From: Pleurocapsa sp. MO_226.B13
GTDB taxonomy: Bacteria; Cyanobacteriota; Cyanobacteriia; Cyanobacteriales; Xenococcaceae
Length of the DNA stretch: 49,944 nt
Reading direction: 5' to 3'
Assembly: GCA_030064795.1 (NCBI GenBank)
Contig: JASJEI010000022.1
Coordinates: 1-49,944 of the forward strand
A program made the translations under genes and the position numbers. Shown in pieces: positions 24,682 to 33,265 of the stretch (the stretch's first letter is position 1; each line of letters starts with the position of its first letter). Under the pieces are notes generated by a model. It did no database searches, had not been told where the DNA came from, and saw nothing but the letters and a program-made list of their open reading frames with translations.

Positions 24682-24993
24682 TTATTTATGATACAAAAAT
24701 CGTGCAAAATCCAAAACTTCCTTTTGCCTGTTATCATCCAAATTTTTGACAATAGCAGCAACTCGCTCTGGAACAGGCAGCCAAGTTTTTGTTTTGGCTG
24801 ACCATACCACGACAAACTGTTGAGTGGATAAACTACAGAGGGCTAATGTTTCTCCATCAGAGTTGGAGAATTCAACCTCATAGTTGTTGTCTTGATAGCA
24901 TTCAACTATTGCTCCCTGAATTCCCGCTCGAAGATTGAATTCGGGTAGATCTACCAATAACTCAACAACATCAAATAATTCTGGCTGAGTCAT
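24682..24993 (-). CDS. DUF4926-domain protein
   Basis: The 103-residue protein starts MTQPELFDVVELLVDLPEFN, then IQGAIVECYQDNNYEVEFSN, the pattern of DUF4926 (a small beta-rich fold). Its last 30 residues (VPERVAAIVKNLDDNRQKEV...) look like an added helical tail. The ATG overlaps the stop of the DUF6883 gene (ATGA), so the two are translationally coupled. DUF4926/DUF6883 pairs recur in cyanobacteria and may act as a toxin-immunity-like pair; this is not established. Confidence 0.75.
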   Translation of the reverse strand: MTQPELFDVVELLVDLPEFNLRAGIQGAIVECYQDNNYEVEFSNSDGETLALCSLSTQQFVVVWSAKTKTWLPVPERVAAIVKNLDDNRQKEVLDFARFLYHK

Positions 24994-25341
24994 TTTCTTT
25001 TCCTCACATAAAGAGTAACTAACCTTGCAGCATCGCTTTCCAATTTAACTATCCACCCCGTTCGCACCGTCTCTATTTGTCCTAATTCAATTCCTTCTAT
25101 TTCTAAATCTACCTGATATCTCTGTCCGTGTATGTCTGTTGTTAGTAAAATCGCCTCAGATAAGAGTACTTTCGACTCGATTTGCTGTAGCAGCAATTGA
25201 TAATTGTCTTTGGTAAAACCGAGGTGACGCTCAAACATTACTGCTTTATCTGCTCCTTTTGGGTTATCTGGATTAAGTGCATATTCCGTTAGCTCCTCTT
25301 GGGTCGATGACTATACGGCTAACAACGTCTCCTAAATTCAT
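24990..25341 (-). pseudogene. DUF6883 gene with a one-base frameshift
   Basis: An ATG at 25341 opens MNLGDVVSRIVIDPR, then the frame shifts at AGAGGAG (~25288). The other frame continues ELTEYALNPDNPKGADKAVM and HLGFTKDNYQLLL, ending DLEIEG...VRTGWIVKLESDAARLVTLY. Together these make a standard ~115-residue DUF6883 protein. The span is 352 bases, one more than a multiple of three, so a single extra G explains the break. Without correction only 82 codons from 25238 are usable. It could be a real mutation or an assembly error. Confidence 0.75.
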
Positions 25342-25430
25342 ATAGATTTGACAGTTTTCAATAAATTATCCGAGATCGATATTCTTGCTAACGCCGTTTA
25401 TAGCTACAAGATTTTACTACACGATTATAA

Positions 25431-26057
25431 ATGGCAATTATTTCTCTCAAAGAGCTGGCATTCCTCAATCGACAGCTTTCTTTTCCTCTTGGCAATTCGG
25501 TTACTTCTACCAACTCAATACAACAACGCCAGCTTCAGCTACTCATCAAACAAAAACGGATGGGTTTAAATATTCAGCCTCTGCTTAATGACTCATTTTC
25601 GATTTGGCTAAAACAATTAGAAAATTTTATTCCTGGAATATTTGACTCACGCAAGAAAATTTATCTCGATACCAGATGGCAAGCTAGATTAATTCTTGAG
25701 AAAGCAGATTACAGGCTAGAAGTTCCAATTAATGCTGGAGTGGTTAAAAACAAAGTCCGTTTGTATGAATGGCGAATTGGCAGTGCCGAACTTATTTGGT
25801 CAGACCGCGTAAAGCTATGGGTAGCCAGTAATTATCTTCAATATCCACCTGAAAAATTAGTAATAGTTATTTGTGCTTTTTCAGGCGATCGCAACGGTCG
25901 TGTCACCAAAACTCGCTGGGACGAGCGCGACTATAACGCTATTGAGGGAGAACTGAAATTATTGCTAGCAAAAGATACTTCTAAAGCTACTTCAAACCCC
26001 AGTAAATATCCCGATTACGTATTTAATATAGATGAAATTGAGGAGATACAGATCTAA
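25431..26057 (+). CDS. Hypothetical protein
   Basis: The 208-residue product is not recognised. The ATG at 25431 has no obvious ribosome site. The central part (RLYEWRIGSAELIWSDRVKL, LVIVICAFSGDRNGRVTKTRW) looks like an alternating beta/alpha fold, and the N-terminal third is polar. It is transcribed away from the DUF4926/DUF6883 pair. No close relation to a neighbour is visible. Confidence 0.6.
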   Translation: MAIISLKELAFLNRQLSFPLGNSVTSTNSIQQRQLQLLIKQKRMGLNIQPLLNDSFSIWLKQLENFIPGIFDSRKKIYLDTRWQARLILEKADYRLEVPINAGVVKNKVRLYEWRIGSAELIWSDRVKLWVASNYLQYPPEKLVIVICAFSGDRNGRVTKTRWDERDYNAIEGELKLLLAKDTSKATSNPSKYPDYVFNIDEIEEIQI

Positions 26058-26190
26058 AGAGCGGATTTCCGTACAGCTATGACTTACATCACACCTCATA
26101 AACCTTTTATTTAGTTTGATAGAAATCCTTGGAAAAAAGTGTTGAATTATACAAATAATCTCACGATCATAGTACAAAAAAACCACGAAA

Positions 26191-26670
26191 ATGATAGTTA
26201 GTAATAGTAAATACGTATATTCAGGCAAAGCTGCTGCTCTTTTAGATGTCAGTATTAAAACTCTAGTCAAATGGGTCGATGAAGGACATTTGCACTGTAT
26301 TAGACAGGGGAAAAATCGTAAGTTTTCTCTTGCCGAAATTGAAAGATTCAAACAAAGTGATTTCTATCGCAGTAAAAAACCAAAGTACACCCTAATCTAC
26401 GTGCGTGAAAAAAACAGCATAGAACGCAGGAAATGGGTAGATAGAGCTAGGAATTACTGTAAACGGCAAGGTTGGGCGACGATAGTTGTTTCCGAATCGG
26501 TTAGCGAGCTAAGCAACTTAAATACGCTCTACTTCCAACAAGCTTTTAACTACTTTTACGAGCGCAAGATAGAGAGGCTGATTTGTTGCGACCGAGATGA
26601 AGTCAGTAAGATTTTAGCCACCTTAGTTCGGCATCGAGGATTGTCAGTGTTAAATATACATAATCTGTAA
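26191..26670 (+). CDS. IS607-type recombinase homologue lacking the catalytic serine
   Basis: The 159-residue protein has a MerR/excisionase-like helix-turn-helix (SGKAAALLDVSIKTLVKWVD, KNRKFSLAEIERF; residues ~10-55). A resolvase-like fold follows (YTLIYVREKNSIERRKWVDR..., FNYFYERKIERLICCDRDEV) in the order seen in IS607 TnpA serine recombinases. At the position of the catalytic Ser in the usual YARVSS motif it has YVREKN, and no other Ser fits. It is also shorter at the C-terminus. I infer a DNA-binding protein that no longer recombines, either decayed or adopted as a regulator. No TnpB gene is next to it. Confidence 0.7.
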   Translation: MIVSNSKYVYSGKAAALLDVSIKTLVKWVDEGHLHCIRQGKNRKFSLAEIERFKQSDFYRSKKPKYTLIYVREKNSIERRKWVDRARNYCKRQGWATIVVSESVSELSNLNTLYFQQAFNYFYERKIERLICCDRDEVSKILATLVRHRGLSVLNIHNL

Positions 26671-26798
26671 TTTATCTACATGAAGCTCCGATTAAGACTA
26701 CTAGAAGATGACCCGTTAATTTTGCTTCGGTAGCCCAAAGGTGAGCCTACCTAGATTAAAAAGTATATATACCCAATCGCACAAATACATAATCAATA

Positions 26799-27476
26799 AT
26801 GCTGAAAACTAAAGTACTTTTGATCGAAACCGACCCTGCTATTGCTCTTGGATTACCAGAATTAATTGAAAGAACGGGTCAATCTCAAATTACCGTCGAT
26901 GTAGCTACTAATTACCAAGATGGACTGTCCCAAGCTGTCAATTCAAAACCAGACTTAGTTTTGATGGACTTGAACCAGGGAGAAGGATTGAGCTTGGCAG
27001 AAAAAATCAAACAGGCAATTCCCGATATCAAGATCTTATTTCTTTCTGCTACTCTAAGCAGCCAAAAGGATTTAATCTCCCTGGTTGCCGACGGCTATAA
27101 TGGCTTCTGCCTCAAGGGAATCGAGGTTGATGAACTAATCGACGCTATTAAAGCCACTCAAAAAGAAACTGATAGCATCTATTTAGATTCTAGAATTCTC
27201 AGTGACCTGAGAAAACAGGTTAGCCGTTTGAAAAACATCACTGAAGAAAGCAATGAAGAGATCGCTCAAATCTTAGCTGAATTTACCAAGAGACAAAGAG
27301 ATGTTTTAAAACTACTTATTCAGGGCAAAGATGAAGTTGAAATAAGTAAGCTACTAGGAATTACTTACTATACGGTTCGCTCTCATTTGAGTGCTATTAG
27401 AAATAAACTGGTGGCAGGAAGTAAATCCGAGGTGATTGCTAAATGCTGGAGTACGGGTTTGGCTTACGAACTGTAG
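26799..27476 (+). CDS. NarL/LuxR-type response regulator
   Basis: The 225-residue protein has a receiver domain (LLIETDPAIALG, phospho-acceptor in LVLMDLNQ, Lys in FCLKGIE) and a C-terminal LuxR helix-turn-helix (FTKRQRDVLKLLIQGKDEVE, ISKLLGITYYTVRSHLSAIR). No sensor kinase is nearby. It converges on, and overlaps by 13 bases, the coupling-protein gene. A second, more degenerate NarL-type protein lies at 43064-43750, so the mobile module seems to carry its own pair of regulators. Confidence 0.87.
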   Translation: MLKTKVLLIETDPAIALGLPELIERTGQSQITVDVATNYQDGLSQAVNSKPDLVLMDLNQGEGLSLAEKIKQAIPDIKILFLSATLSSQKDLISLVADGYNGFCLKGIEVDELIDAIKATQKETDSIYLDSRILSDLRKQVSRLKNITEESNEEIAQILAEFTKRQRDVLKLLIQGKDEVEISKLLGITYYTVRSHLSAIRNKLVAGSKSEVIAKCWSTGLAYEL

Positions 27477-29611
27477 TTTTTTTGCACGGGTTTTACTTTA
27501 CGCTTATTGGAAATAGCGATCGCTTTACCCGCCTGGTTCAACTCTTCAATTAGCTTTTGGGTTTCGGGTTGGGCTGCTACTGCCGATGACTCTAATTCTT
27601 CTGGTAGGGGCAACAATCTTGCTGCTGCTTCAATTCTCTTGTCAAGCTCATTAGTAATCCAGTCTTTGTCCGCCTTCGGCGGTAAGGCAGAGGTTTTAGG
27701 GCAGAGGGCGCAAAGGGCTTGCCCGCATGCAGTTTGGTTAGTCGGTAAAGTCTCGCTTCTTTTGCCTTCTTTTGGTTTTAATACTTCATCTTCTATACTT
27801 TGTTTTTGTTTAGATGGTGATTGAACATCTTCTGTATTCCTTCTGCCTTCTGCCTGCATGCGGCGAACCGAATCGCCTTTGCGCCTCCTGCCTTCTTCAG
27901 TATCCGATTGCTGTAGCTGCGACTGTAGTTTCTCACACCGAGCAATTAGTTGAGCTTTAATCGATTCAGACCATAGCTTTTCTGACTGTTTTGCTCTCTG
28001 CTTGTCCTGCTGAGAAATAGGTATTTTCAACCTGTAGGGAAACAATGCTTCTTGAGCATTGCCATAAGCAGGAGAGGTAATAACGCATTTTCCTTCGGGG
28101 AAGCGTAGAATTTCATCGGAAGTTATCAAAGGCTTTTTGTGGATTTGTTCGCTCCAGTTAACCGAGCGAGAACCGTGTCTGCCCATCGATCTGCCTGTAG
28201 AACGGTTTTTGAGTACGATCTCGGTTTCTCCGTAACGCTTAGAGTAGACATCGGCTGTTTCCACGTCTCCTGGATTGAATAACACATGGGTTGAGAGTGC
28301 CGAAGCGATCGCCTTGCCTTTTTGAAGTCCATAGGCTTCGTACAGTTGATTCAAACTCTGAATGCCAATTATCGGTACTCCACCATTACTACGGTATTCG
28401 TTGACATAGTTGACCGTGCGGTCTAAATAGATCGAGGGAAATTCGTCGAGGGAGTAGACGTAGGGACAGTCTCTTTTTTGGGCTAGATTCTCTACCAAGC
28501 AAAGATGGATGTTGGTAGCCAATAAAGGTGCGAGTATCGATCTTCGTTTATCATCCAGCTTGAATACCGTAAGCTGCTTTCGCTTCTGCTTTAGAGGGAT
28601 GGTACTCTTGCCGATAAAGGCTCTGAGCAGATCTTTTTGGATAAAAGCACTGTAAGTAGTCTCCGCAGTGGCTTTGATTCCCGCCACCGTCTTCTCGGCA
28701 TCCTTACTCGATAAAAAGGTGGCAAAGGTAGCAGCAATCCAGGGGTCTAAACGATATTCGTCCTCGCGGTAGACAGCATATTCCAAACGCTGGATAAACT
28801 GAGGCAGACGAGCTATGGCATAAACCATTGCCAGATCGGGATATTCGCTTGACTTGGCTAGCTGCAACAGTCCTTTAGCTAGCATCGCACCATTCTGCTG
28901 AAAAAACGAATCTCCCTTACTATTTTTTGCTCCTGGCGTATTTTGAATAATTATCTGACCGATTTCTCCCGCCATAACTGCATCTTGGGGACTATCCATA
29001 AAGTCGAGGGGATTAATTACACCACTGTATGGTTCGCCTGGGGCAAATACCCGCACGCTATAGCCGTAGCGAGTAGCCAGTGCCGTATGTAGCTCCATCT
29101 GGTCGCCCTTTTTATCGTAAATTGCGACGGGCAATCCCTGTTGATAGGCACTTTCTAGGACGCGATCGATAATTGAAAGCGTCTTACCAGAGCCAGGTGC
29201 GCCGATGACCAGAATGCCTCGTTCGGCATGGGGAAACCAGACTGTAGGCGAAGCTCCCAACATCGTCTGCCAACTTGCACCAATTTTTCTGAGTTTTCCT
29301 TTAAACCAATACTTGGGCGTGCCACTCCAAAGAGCGCAGGGCTGAGGTTTTCCTTGCTTGACTCCAGCTATTTGCTTCAAAGCCTTCTTTGTTGCCTGTA
29401 ACTTATCGCCGTTATTAACAAACCTACCGCTAGTGATTCTATTAGGTTTTTTACCCAGAAATAAAGATACCAGTAGTAAAAAGACCATAATACCCATCAT
29501 CGACAGAGCATCTGGGTTATTTAACACTGTCAAAACATCATCAAAACTACTAGAAGTGGTTGATGTTTTAGCTGTAGCTATAGCTGTAGTTTCCCGATTT
29601 ATATTTTTCAT
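27464..29611 (-). CDS. VirD4/TraD-like type IV coupling ATPase
   Basis: This 715-residue protein would link relaxase-bound DNA to a secretion channel. It has one membrane segment (MGIMVFLLLVSLFLG, ~39-53), Walker A GAPGSGKT (~136), VAIYDKKGDQ, INPLDFMDSP, Walker B YSLDEFPSIYLD (~385) and GVPIIGIQSLNQLYEAYG, the TraG/TraD-type C-terminal core. From ~545 the tail is low-complexity. Two blocks in it, EEGRRRKGDSVRRMQAEGRR and NQTACGQALCALCPKTSALP, are encoded by in-frame copies of a dispersed repeat (27841-27897 and 27668-27732). The final ~60 residues (LDKRIEAAARLLPLPEELES...) look native again. Confidence 0.87.
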   Translation of the reverse strand: MKNINRETTAIATAKTSTTSSSFDDVLTVLNNPDALSMMGIMVFLLLVSLFLGKKPNRITSGRFVNNGDKLQATKKALKQIAGVKQGKPQPCALWSGTPKYWFKGKLRKIGASWQTMLGASPTVWFPHAERGILVIGAPGSGKTLSIIDRVLESAYQQGLPVAIYDKKGDQMELHTALATRYGYSVRVFAPGEPYSGVINPLDFMDSPQDAVMAGEIGQIIIQNTPGAKNSKGDSFFQQNGAMLAKGLLQLAKSSEYPDLAMVYAIARLPQFIQRLEYAVYREDEYRLDPWIAATFATFLSSKDAEKTVAGIKATAETTYSAFIQKDLLRAFIGKSTIPLKQKRKQLTVFKLDDKRRSILAPLLATNIHLCLVENLAQKRDCPYVYSLDEFPSIYLDRTVNYVNEYRSNGGVPIIGIQSLNQLYEAYGLQKGKAIASALSTHVLFNPGDVETADVYSKRYGETEIVLKNRSTGRSMGRHGSRSVNWSEQIHKKPLITSDEILRFPEGKCVITSPAYGNAQEALFPYRLKIPISQQDKQRAKQSEKLWSESIKAQLIARCEKLQSQLQQSDTEEGRRRKGDSVRRMQAEGRRNTEDVQSPSKQKQSIEDEVLKPKEGKRSETLPTNQTACGQALCALCPKTSALPPKADKDWITNELDKRIEAAARLLPLPEELESSAVAAQPETQKLIEELNQAGKAIAISNKRKVKPVQKNYSS
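27668..27732. repeat. Dispersed GC-rich repeat inside the coupling-protein gene (copy 1)
   Basis: CCGCCTTCGGCGGTAAGGCA, then GCAGAGGGCGCAAAGGGC and GCCCGCATGCAG. It belongs to the same family as 27841-27897 in the opposite orientation, and is in frame with the coupling-protein gene. Confidence 0.7.
27841..27897. repeat. Dispersed GC-rich repeat inside the coupling-protein gene (copy 2)
   Basis: TTCTGCCTTCTGCCTGCATG, CGGCGAACCGAATCGCCTTT and GCGCCTCCTGCCTTC. It is near-identical in its core to 16601-16675 and 39504-39560, and translated in frame as Arg-rich residues. Confidence 0.75.
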
Positions 29612-29771
29612 TCTTTATATTAAAAAAACTCAATTAGCTTTTTTCTTCTACACCCGATACCCCAAGCCATACACCCTACGCCACCATGATTTTTAGTCAC
29701 TAAACCAATAACTAAAACCTGGCTATCGCCCATAAATTCTGGCTAAATTATGCAGACAGACTAATATCAAA

Positions 29772-30755
29772 ATGGTTGAATCCAAAACAAGAAAAAAAGC
29801 AGCGAGCGAGCGCGAATTTGTAATCGATGAGGAACTATTAGACCCCAAACACAATGAAGCTCGACCACCTTCTCTGCCCTATGGCATTGTGATTAACGAT
29901 CGCCCTGCGGGAATTCTGATTCCAGAAGAACAATTAGAACGTGCTAACTGGTATCAACAGGATCTCGAACTAACTACCATCGACCTTACTGAACCAGTAA
30001 CGGGGCTGCTATTAGACCAGGTTCGCTTACTCGTATTGGCAACTACTCCTGAATACGTACGCTGGAAAAACGATGAAGATAATCTGGGTGAGAAAGCTGG
30101 TACGGTTGTCGCTCCCTACGAAGAATATCGTTCTCGGCTCAACAAGAAAACACAGGATGTTTGTTCGAGACACGCCATGATGTTTCTCAACAAAGATAAT
30201 CAGCCTCTACATGAAGTTCCTATTGTTGTTACATTTAAGAATGTTGCCTTGTGGTCGTTTAAATCAGCCAAGGAAGAACATTACCGCAAACTAGAAAAGG
30301 TATTTGCTAAATATGCTAATCAGCCTTTTAGTAGTAAAAGCGACAAATGGCGTTCTTTAGGTGTACTTTATACTAAATTTAAAGCAGTTAAAGAAGGCAA
30401 AGGTAGTAACAAATCTTTCTGCTGCAAAACCGATAAGATTGTCGAACCAACTATCAATAATTTTCCTCGCTTATTTCTCGGTAAAACCGAGCGTAAACAA
30501 GAGATTTGGCAAATTCACGATACGATTACAGGATTTGAATCGAGCGATAAGCTTTCCCTAAAGGATACCCCCATTCGAGGGCAAGCCGCTTCGCATATAA
30601 CTGCTGGTGATGAGTCTACTGTTGAAGTATTACCACCTGCCGTAGAACAAAATAAAGATCGCTCTTCAACTCGTAAGATCGAACAGGTTGATGACGATGA
30701 GGATGACTTTGAGCTAGATGACGACAATTTCCTCGATGATGACTTCGACGACTAA
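29772..30755 (+). CDS. Plasmid-type protein with acidic tail (DUF5895-like)
   Basis: The 327-residue protein resembles, from memory, the cyanobacterial plasmid family DUF5895: SLPYGIVINDRPAGILIPEE, ATTPEYVRWKNDEDNLGEKA, VPIVVTFKNVALWSFKSA, FFYTKF-like segments and a C-terminal tail of Asp/Glu (DDEDDFELDDDNFLDDDFDD). The tail resembles SSB-type acidic tips, so single-strand or DNA-processing partners are possible. Residues LKDTPIRGQAASHI (~262-276) come from a dispersed repeat at 30557-30598 inserted in frame before the tail. It is divergent from the coupling-protein gene. Confidence 0.7.
   Translation: MVESKTRKKAASEREFVIDEELLDPKHNEARPPSLPYGIVINDRPAGILIPEEQLERANWYQQDLELTTIDLTEPVTGLLLDQVRLLVLATTPEYVRWKNDEDNLGEKAGTVVAPYEEYRSRLNKKTQDVCSRHAMMFLNKDNQPLHEVPIVVTFKNVALWSFKSAKEEHYRKLEKVFAKYANQPFSSKSDKWRSLGVLYTKFKAVKEGKGSNKSFCCKTDKIVEPTINNFPRLFLGKTERKQEIWQIHDTITGFESSDKLSLKDTPIRGQAASHITAGDESTVEVLPPAVEQNKDRSSTRKIEQVDDDEDDFELDDDNFLDDDFDD
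30557..30598. repeat. Dispersed repeat in frame inside the 327-aa gene
   Basis: It starts CCTAAAGGATAC and ends CGCTTCGCATAT, the two halves of the 24-mer at 16015-16038, with 18 additional bases (CCCCATTCGAGGGCAAGC) between them. Total 42 bases, in frame. Confidence 0.75.
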
Positions 30756-30901
30756 AACCAATCGCATCTAATTATTCCAGTTATAAGCTGAAATACCGAA
30801 GGTAAAGCCAACAAGCCTACTACCCCGACTCTATACCAATTAGCAAAAATAGCTGCTTTTTTATGGGGTCGGGGAATATTTTTCTTGGTTTTATTTTTCA
30901 T
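30752..30901 (-). CDS. Possible small membrane protein
   Basis: An ATG at 30901 gives 49 residues: a basic N-terminus (MKNKTKKNIPRPHKK) and one hydrophobic segment (VGVVGLLALPSVFQLITGII). The stop overlaps the end of the convergent 327-aa gene by four bases. It is too short to assign; small single-span proteins are common in transfer modules. Confidence 0.4.
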   Translation of the reverse strand: MKNKTKKNIPRPHKKAAIFANWYRVGVVGLLALPSVFQLITGIIRCDWF

Positions 30902-31046
30902 ATTATCTCGATCGTTTAATTGCTGTTTATAGATTAAAAGCAAACCAAGCCAGATTAAATTACTTTATCTACCTAATATTCTCCTCAAAGTAAATTAGCA
31001 ATTTTGACCAATCAATTTCGCTAATCGTCACGATTTTCAATACTAA

Positions 31047-32963
31047 ATGAACAATAAACATCTATCCATTGCAGCTAAAAAAATTATTCTTAAGTACAAA
31101 AAATACAATAAACACGACCGCCCCGATGCTTTCTATACCCAGAGAGAAACAAAAATATTAATAAGACATTATCGTCAGAAGCAACCCGCCCGAGTAAAAA
31201 CAGTCGATGCTAAATATCACCTAGTTGAGGATTCAAGGCAACTGAAAGAATTACTCAATCCTTTGGTTAACACAGTAGAAAAAATCGGCATCGATACAGA
31301 AACTACTGGTTTAGACCCCTACCTAAACCAAGTCCGTCTAATTCAAATTGCTATTGCCAAGCTTCCCGTATTTATTATCGATCTAGCAGCTATAAAAAAG
31401 AGCGAGTTAACTCCTTTAAAACATCTTTTAGCCAGCAATTGTCTCAAGATTGGACACAATTTAAAGTTCGATCTGATGATGTTGGCAACTGCGGGAATAA
31501 ACCTCGCGCCACCCTACTTTGATACTTATTTGGGATATAAAGTGCTGACTGCTGGACTAAAGAGAACCAGCACCTTAGAGAGGGTAGCTCGTAAGCTATT
31601 GAGAGTAAAGCTTGATAAATCAGCCCAAAAGAGCGATTTTAGCCAAAATCTTACCGAGGAACAGCTACAGTATGCTGCCAACGATGCTGCTGTTTTACTA
31701 CCCCTGCATAGCAAACTGAATCGTCAGCTGGATATAGCCAAGTTGACTGAGACAGCTAAAACTGAATTCGATTGTCTCAATGCAATAGCAAAAATGGAAC
31801 TCAATGGTGTTCGACTGGACTTAGACAAATGGCAGTTACTCAAACAGGATTTACTGCAACAACAAGCCAAATTAGAACGAAAACTTCAGGCACATCTCGA
31901 TCGATGCGATAGCCATAACAACAATTTACTAACTCCATATAAGATTAATCTTTCTTCTCCCAAACAGATAGTGGCTGCTTTCAATAGATTGGGAATTAAT
32001 ATCAAATCGACCAATGTTAGGGAATTGATTCCTTTAGCTCAAGATTATCCTATTATCAGATGGTTACTAGAATACCGTAGCCTGACAACCAGAATTAATA
32101 CTTTTAGTGTCGGTTTGCCTCAATTTATTCATCCCGTGACCAAAAGAATTCAGGGTCACTGGTGGCAAATGGGGGCAAGATCGGGTAGATTTAGCTGTCG
32201 AGAACCAAATCTCACTAATATTCCCCACGATCCTCAAACTAGGCAGTGCTTTACTGCTACCCCTGGTAACGTCATCATTAAAGCCGATTACAGCCAGATC
32301 GAACTGCGGTTAATGGCTAAAGCTAGTGGCGATCGCCGTATGATTGCAGCCTATCGTAATAAAGAAGACCTACACAAGTTAACCGCCTCATTTTTATTCG
32401 AGCGCGCAATCGAAGAAATTGAAGACGATGAGCGTAAGTTGGGAAAAATCGTCAATTTTGGACTGATTTACGGTATGGGAGTAGCCAAGTTTCGTTTGAC
32501 CACTGCTAAAAAACATCATATTTATCTATCTAAATTAGAAGCCTGTCAGTTTCGCCACAAGTTTTTCCTGCTCTACGGGGGAGTAGCAGCCTATCATCAG
32601 CGAATTCGACGGGAGTGGCAAGCAGGTCATAGGGTTAGTTACAGTCTCGACGGTAGGCGTAGAGTTTGGAGCAAACGCGCTAAACCGACACTCAATGAAC
32701 TACTCAATCATCCCATCCAGGGAACAAATGCCACTATTATCAAACGCGCGATCGCTTTGCTCGATTCTCGCTTATTGTCAAAGGTTCACCAAGTAAAGTT
32801 GATTTTGGTGGTACATGATGAAATAGTCCTTGAAGTACCTCATGACTTGGCAGATAAGGCTGCTCGGTGTTTGTCCGATTGTGCCGTTAAAGCTGCACAA
32901 CCCATTCTCAACCCAATTCCTGTAGAAGTTGAGGTCAAGATTTTAAACAGTTGGGGAAATTGA
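31047..32963 (+). CDS. Family A DNA polymerase with 3'-5' exonuclease
   Basis: The 638-residue enzyme lacks the 5' nuclease domain of chromosomal PolA. Exonuclease motifs: GIDTETTGLDP (~81), IGHNLKFDLMML and YAANDAAVLLPL (DEDDy type). Polymerase motifs: RSGRFSCREPNLTNIPHDP, motif A DYSQIELR (~413), motif B KLGKIVNFGLIYG (~462), HPIQGTNATIIKRA and motif C VVHDE (~589). All catalytic residues are present. Such short PolA relatives occur on plasmids and phages, so a role in copying the mobile element is likely. Confidence 0.92.
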   Translation: MNNKHLSIAAKKIILKYKKYNKHDRPDAFYTQRETKILIRHYRQKQPARVKTVDAKYHLVEDSRQLKELLNPLVNTVEKIGIDTETTGLDPYLNQVRLIQIAIAKLPVFIIDLAAIKKSELTPLKHLLASNCLKIGHNLKFDLMMLATAGINLAPPYFDTYLGYKVLTAGLKRTSTLERVARKLLRVKLDKSAQKSDFSQNLTEEQLQYAANDAAVLLPLHSKLNRQLDIAKLTETAKTEFDCLNAIAKMELNGVRLDLDKWQLLKQDLLQQQAKLERKLQAHLDRCDSHNNNLLTPYKINLSSPKQIVAAFNRLGINIKSTNVRELIPLAQDYPIIRWLLEYRSLTTRINTFSVGLPQFIHPVTKRIQGHWWQMGARSGRFSCREPNLTNIPHDPQTRQCFTATPGNVIIKADYSQIELRLMAKASGDRRMIAAYRNKEDLHKLTASFLFERAIEEIEDDERKLGKIVNFGLIYGMGVAKFRLTTAKKHHIYLSKLEACQFRHKFFLLYGGVAAYHQRIRREWQAGHRVSYSLDGRRRVWSKRAKPTLNELLNHPIQGTNATIIKRAIALLDSRLLSKVHQVKLILVVHDEIVLEVPHDLADKAARCLSDCAVKAAQPILNPIPVEVEVKILNSWGN

Positions 32964-33070
32964 GTATTTTAAGACGTGCGTGCGCGTTCTTTGGTCACGG
33001 TATCCGATCGTAACTCTCTCCCATTTACTATTAAATAGCTATTCAGATGTAGTCTTTGATAATTATGTTG

Positions 33071-33265
33071 TTATTGTTCGACTTTTCTTTGTTTGACATA
33101 GTTATGGAAGTCATCCATCGTGAGTCTATCTAGCCACTGATGACGCTCTTTAGTATAGTCACCATAGCCGACTTCTAACTGCTGTAAAAACTTTAGCGTT
33201 CCTGCCACACCTAAAGCATCGATTAAGGCTTTATATCCTTGTTGTCTAATTTCCCTCAGTTTCAT
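33071..33265 (-). CDS. Putative antitoxin of the PIN pair
   Basis: The 64-residue protein (MKLREIRQQGYKALIDALGV, then LEVGYGDYTKERHQWL, MDDFHNYVKQ) follows the PIN gene with a 20-base overlap. Small helical partners of this sort accompany PIN toxins in cyanobacteria. The gene order toxin-then-antitoxin is the reverse of classic vapBC. No DNA-binding motif is evident. Confidence 0.65.
   Translation of the reverse strand: MKLREIRQQGYKALIDALGVAGTLKFLQQLEVGYGDYTKERHQWLDRLTMDDFHNYVKQRKVEQ

Noticed and set aside
25992..26351. 119-codon frame on the minus strand
   Set aside because: It overlaps the ends of two better supported plus-strand genes and has no recognisable features.
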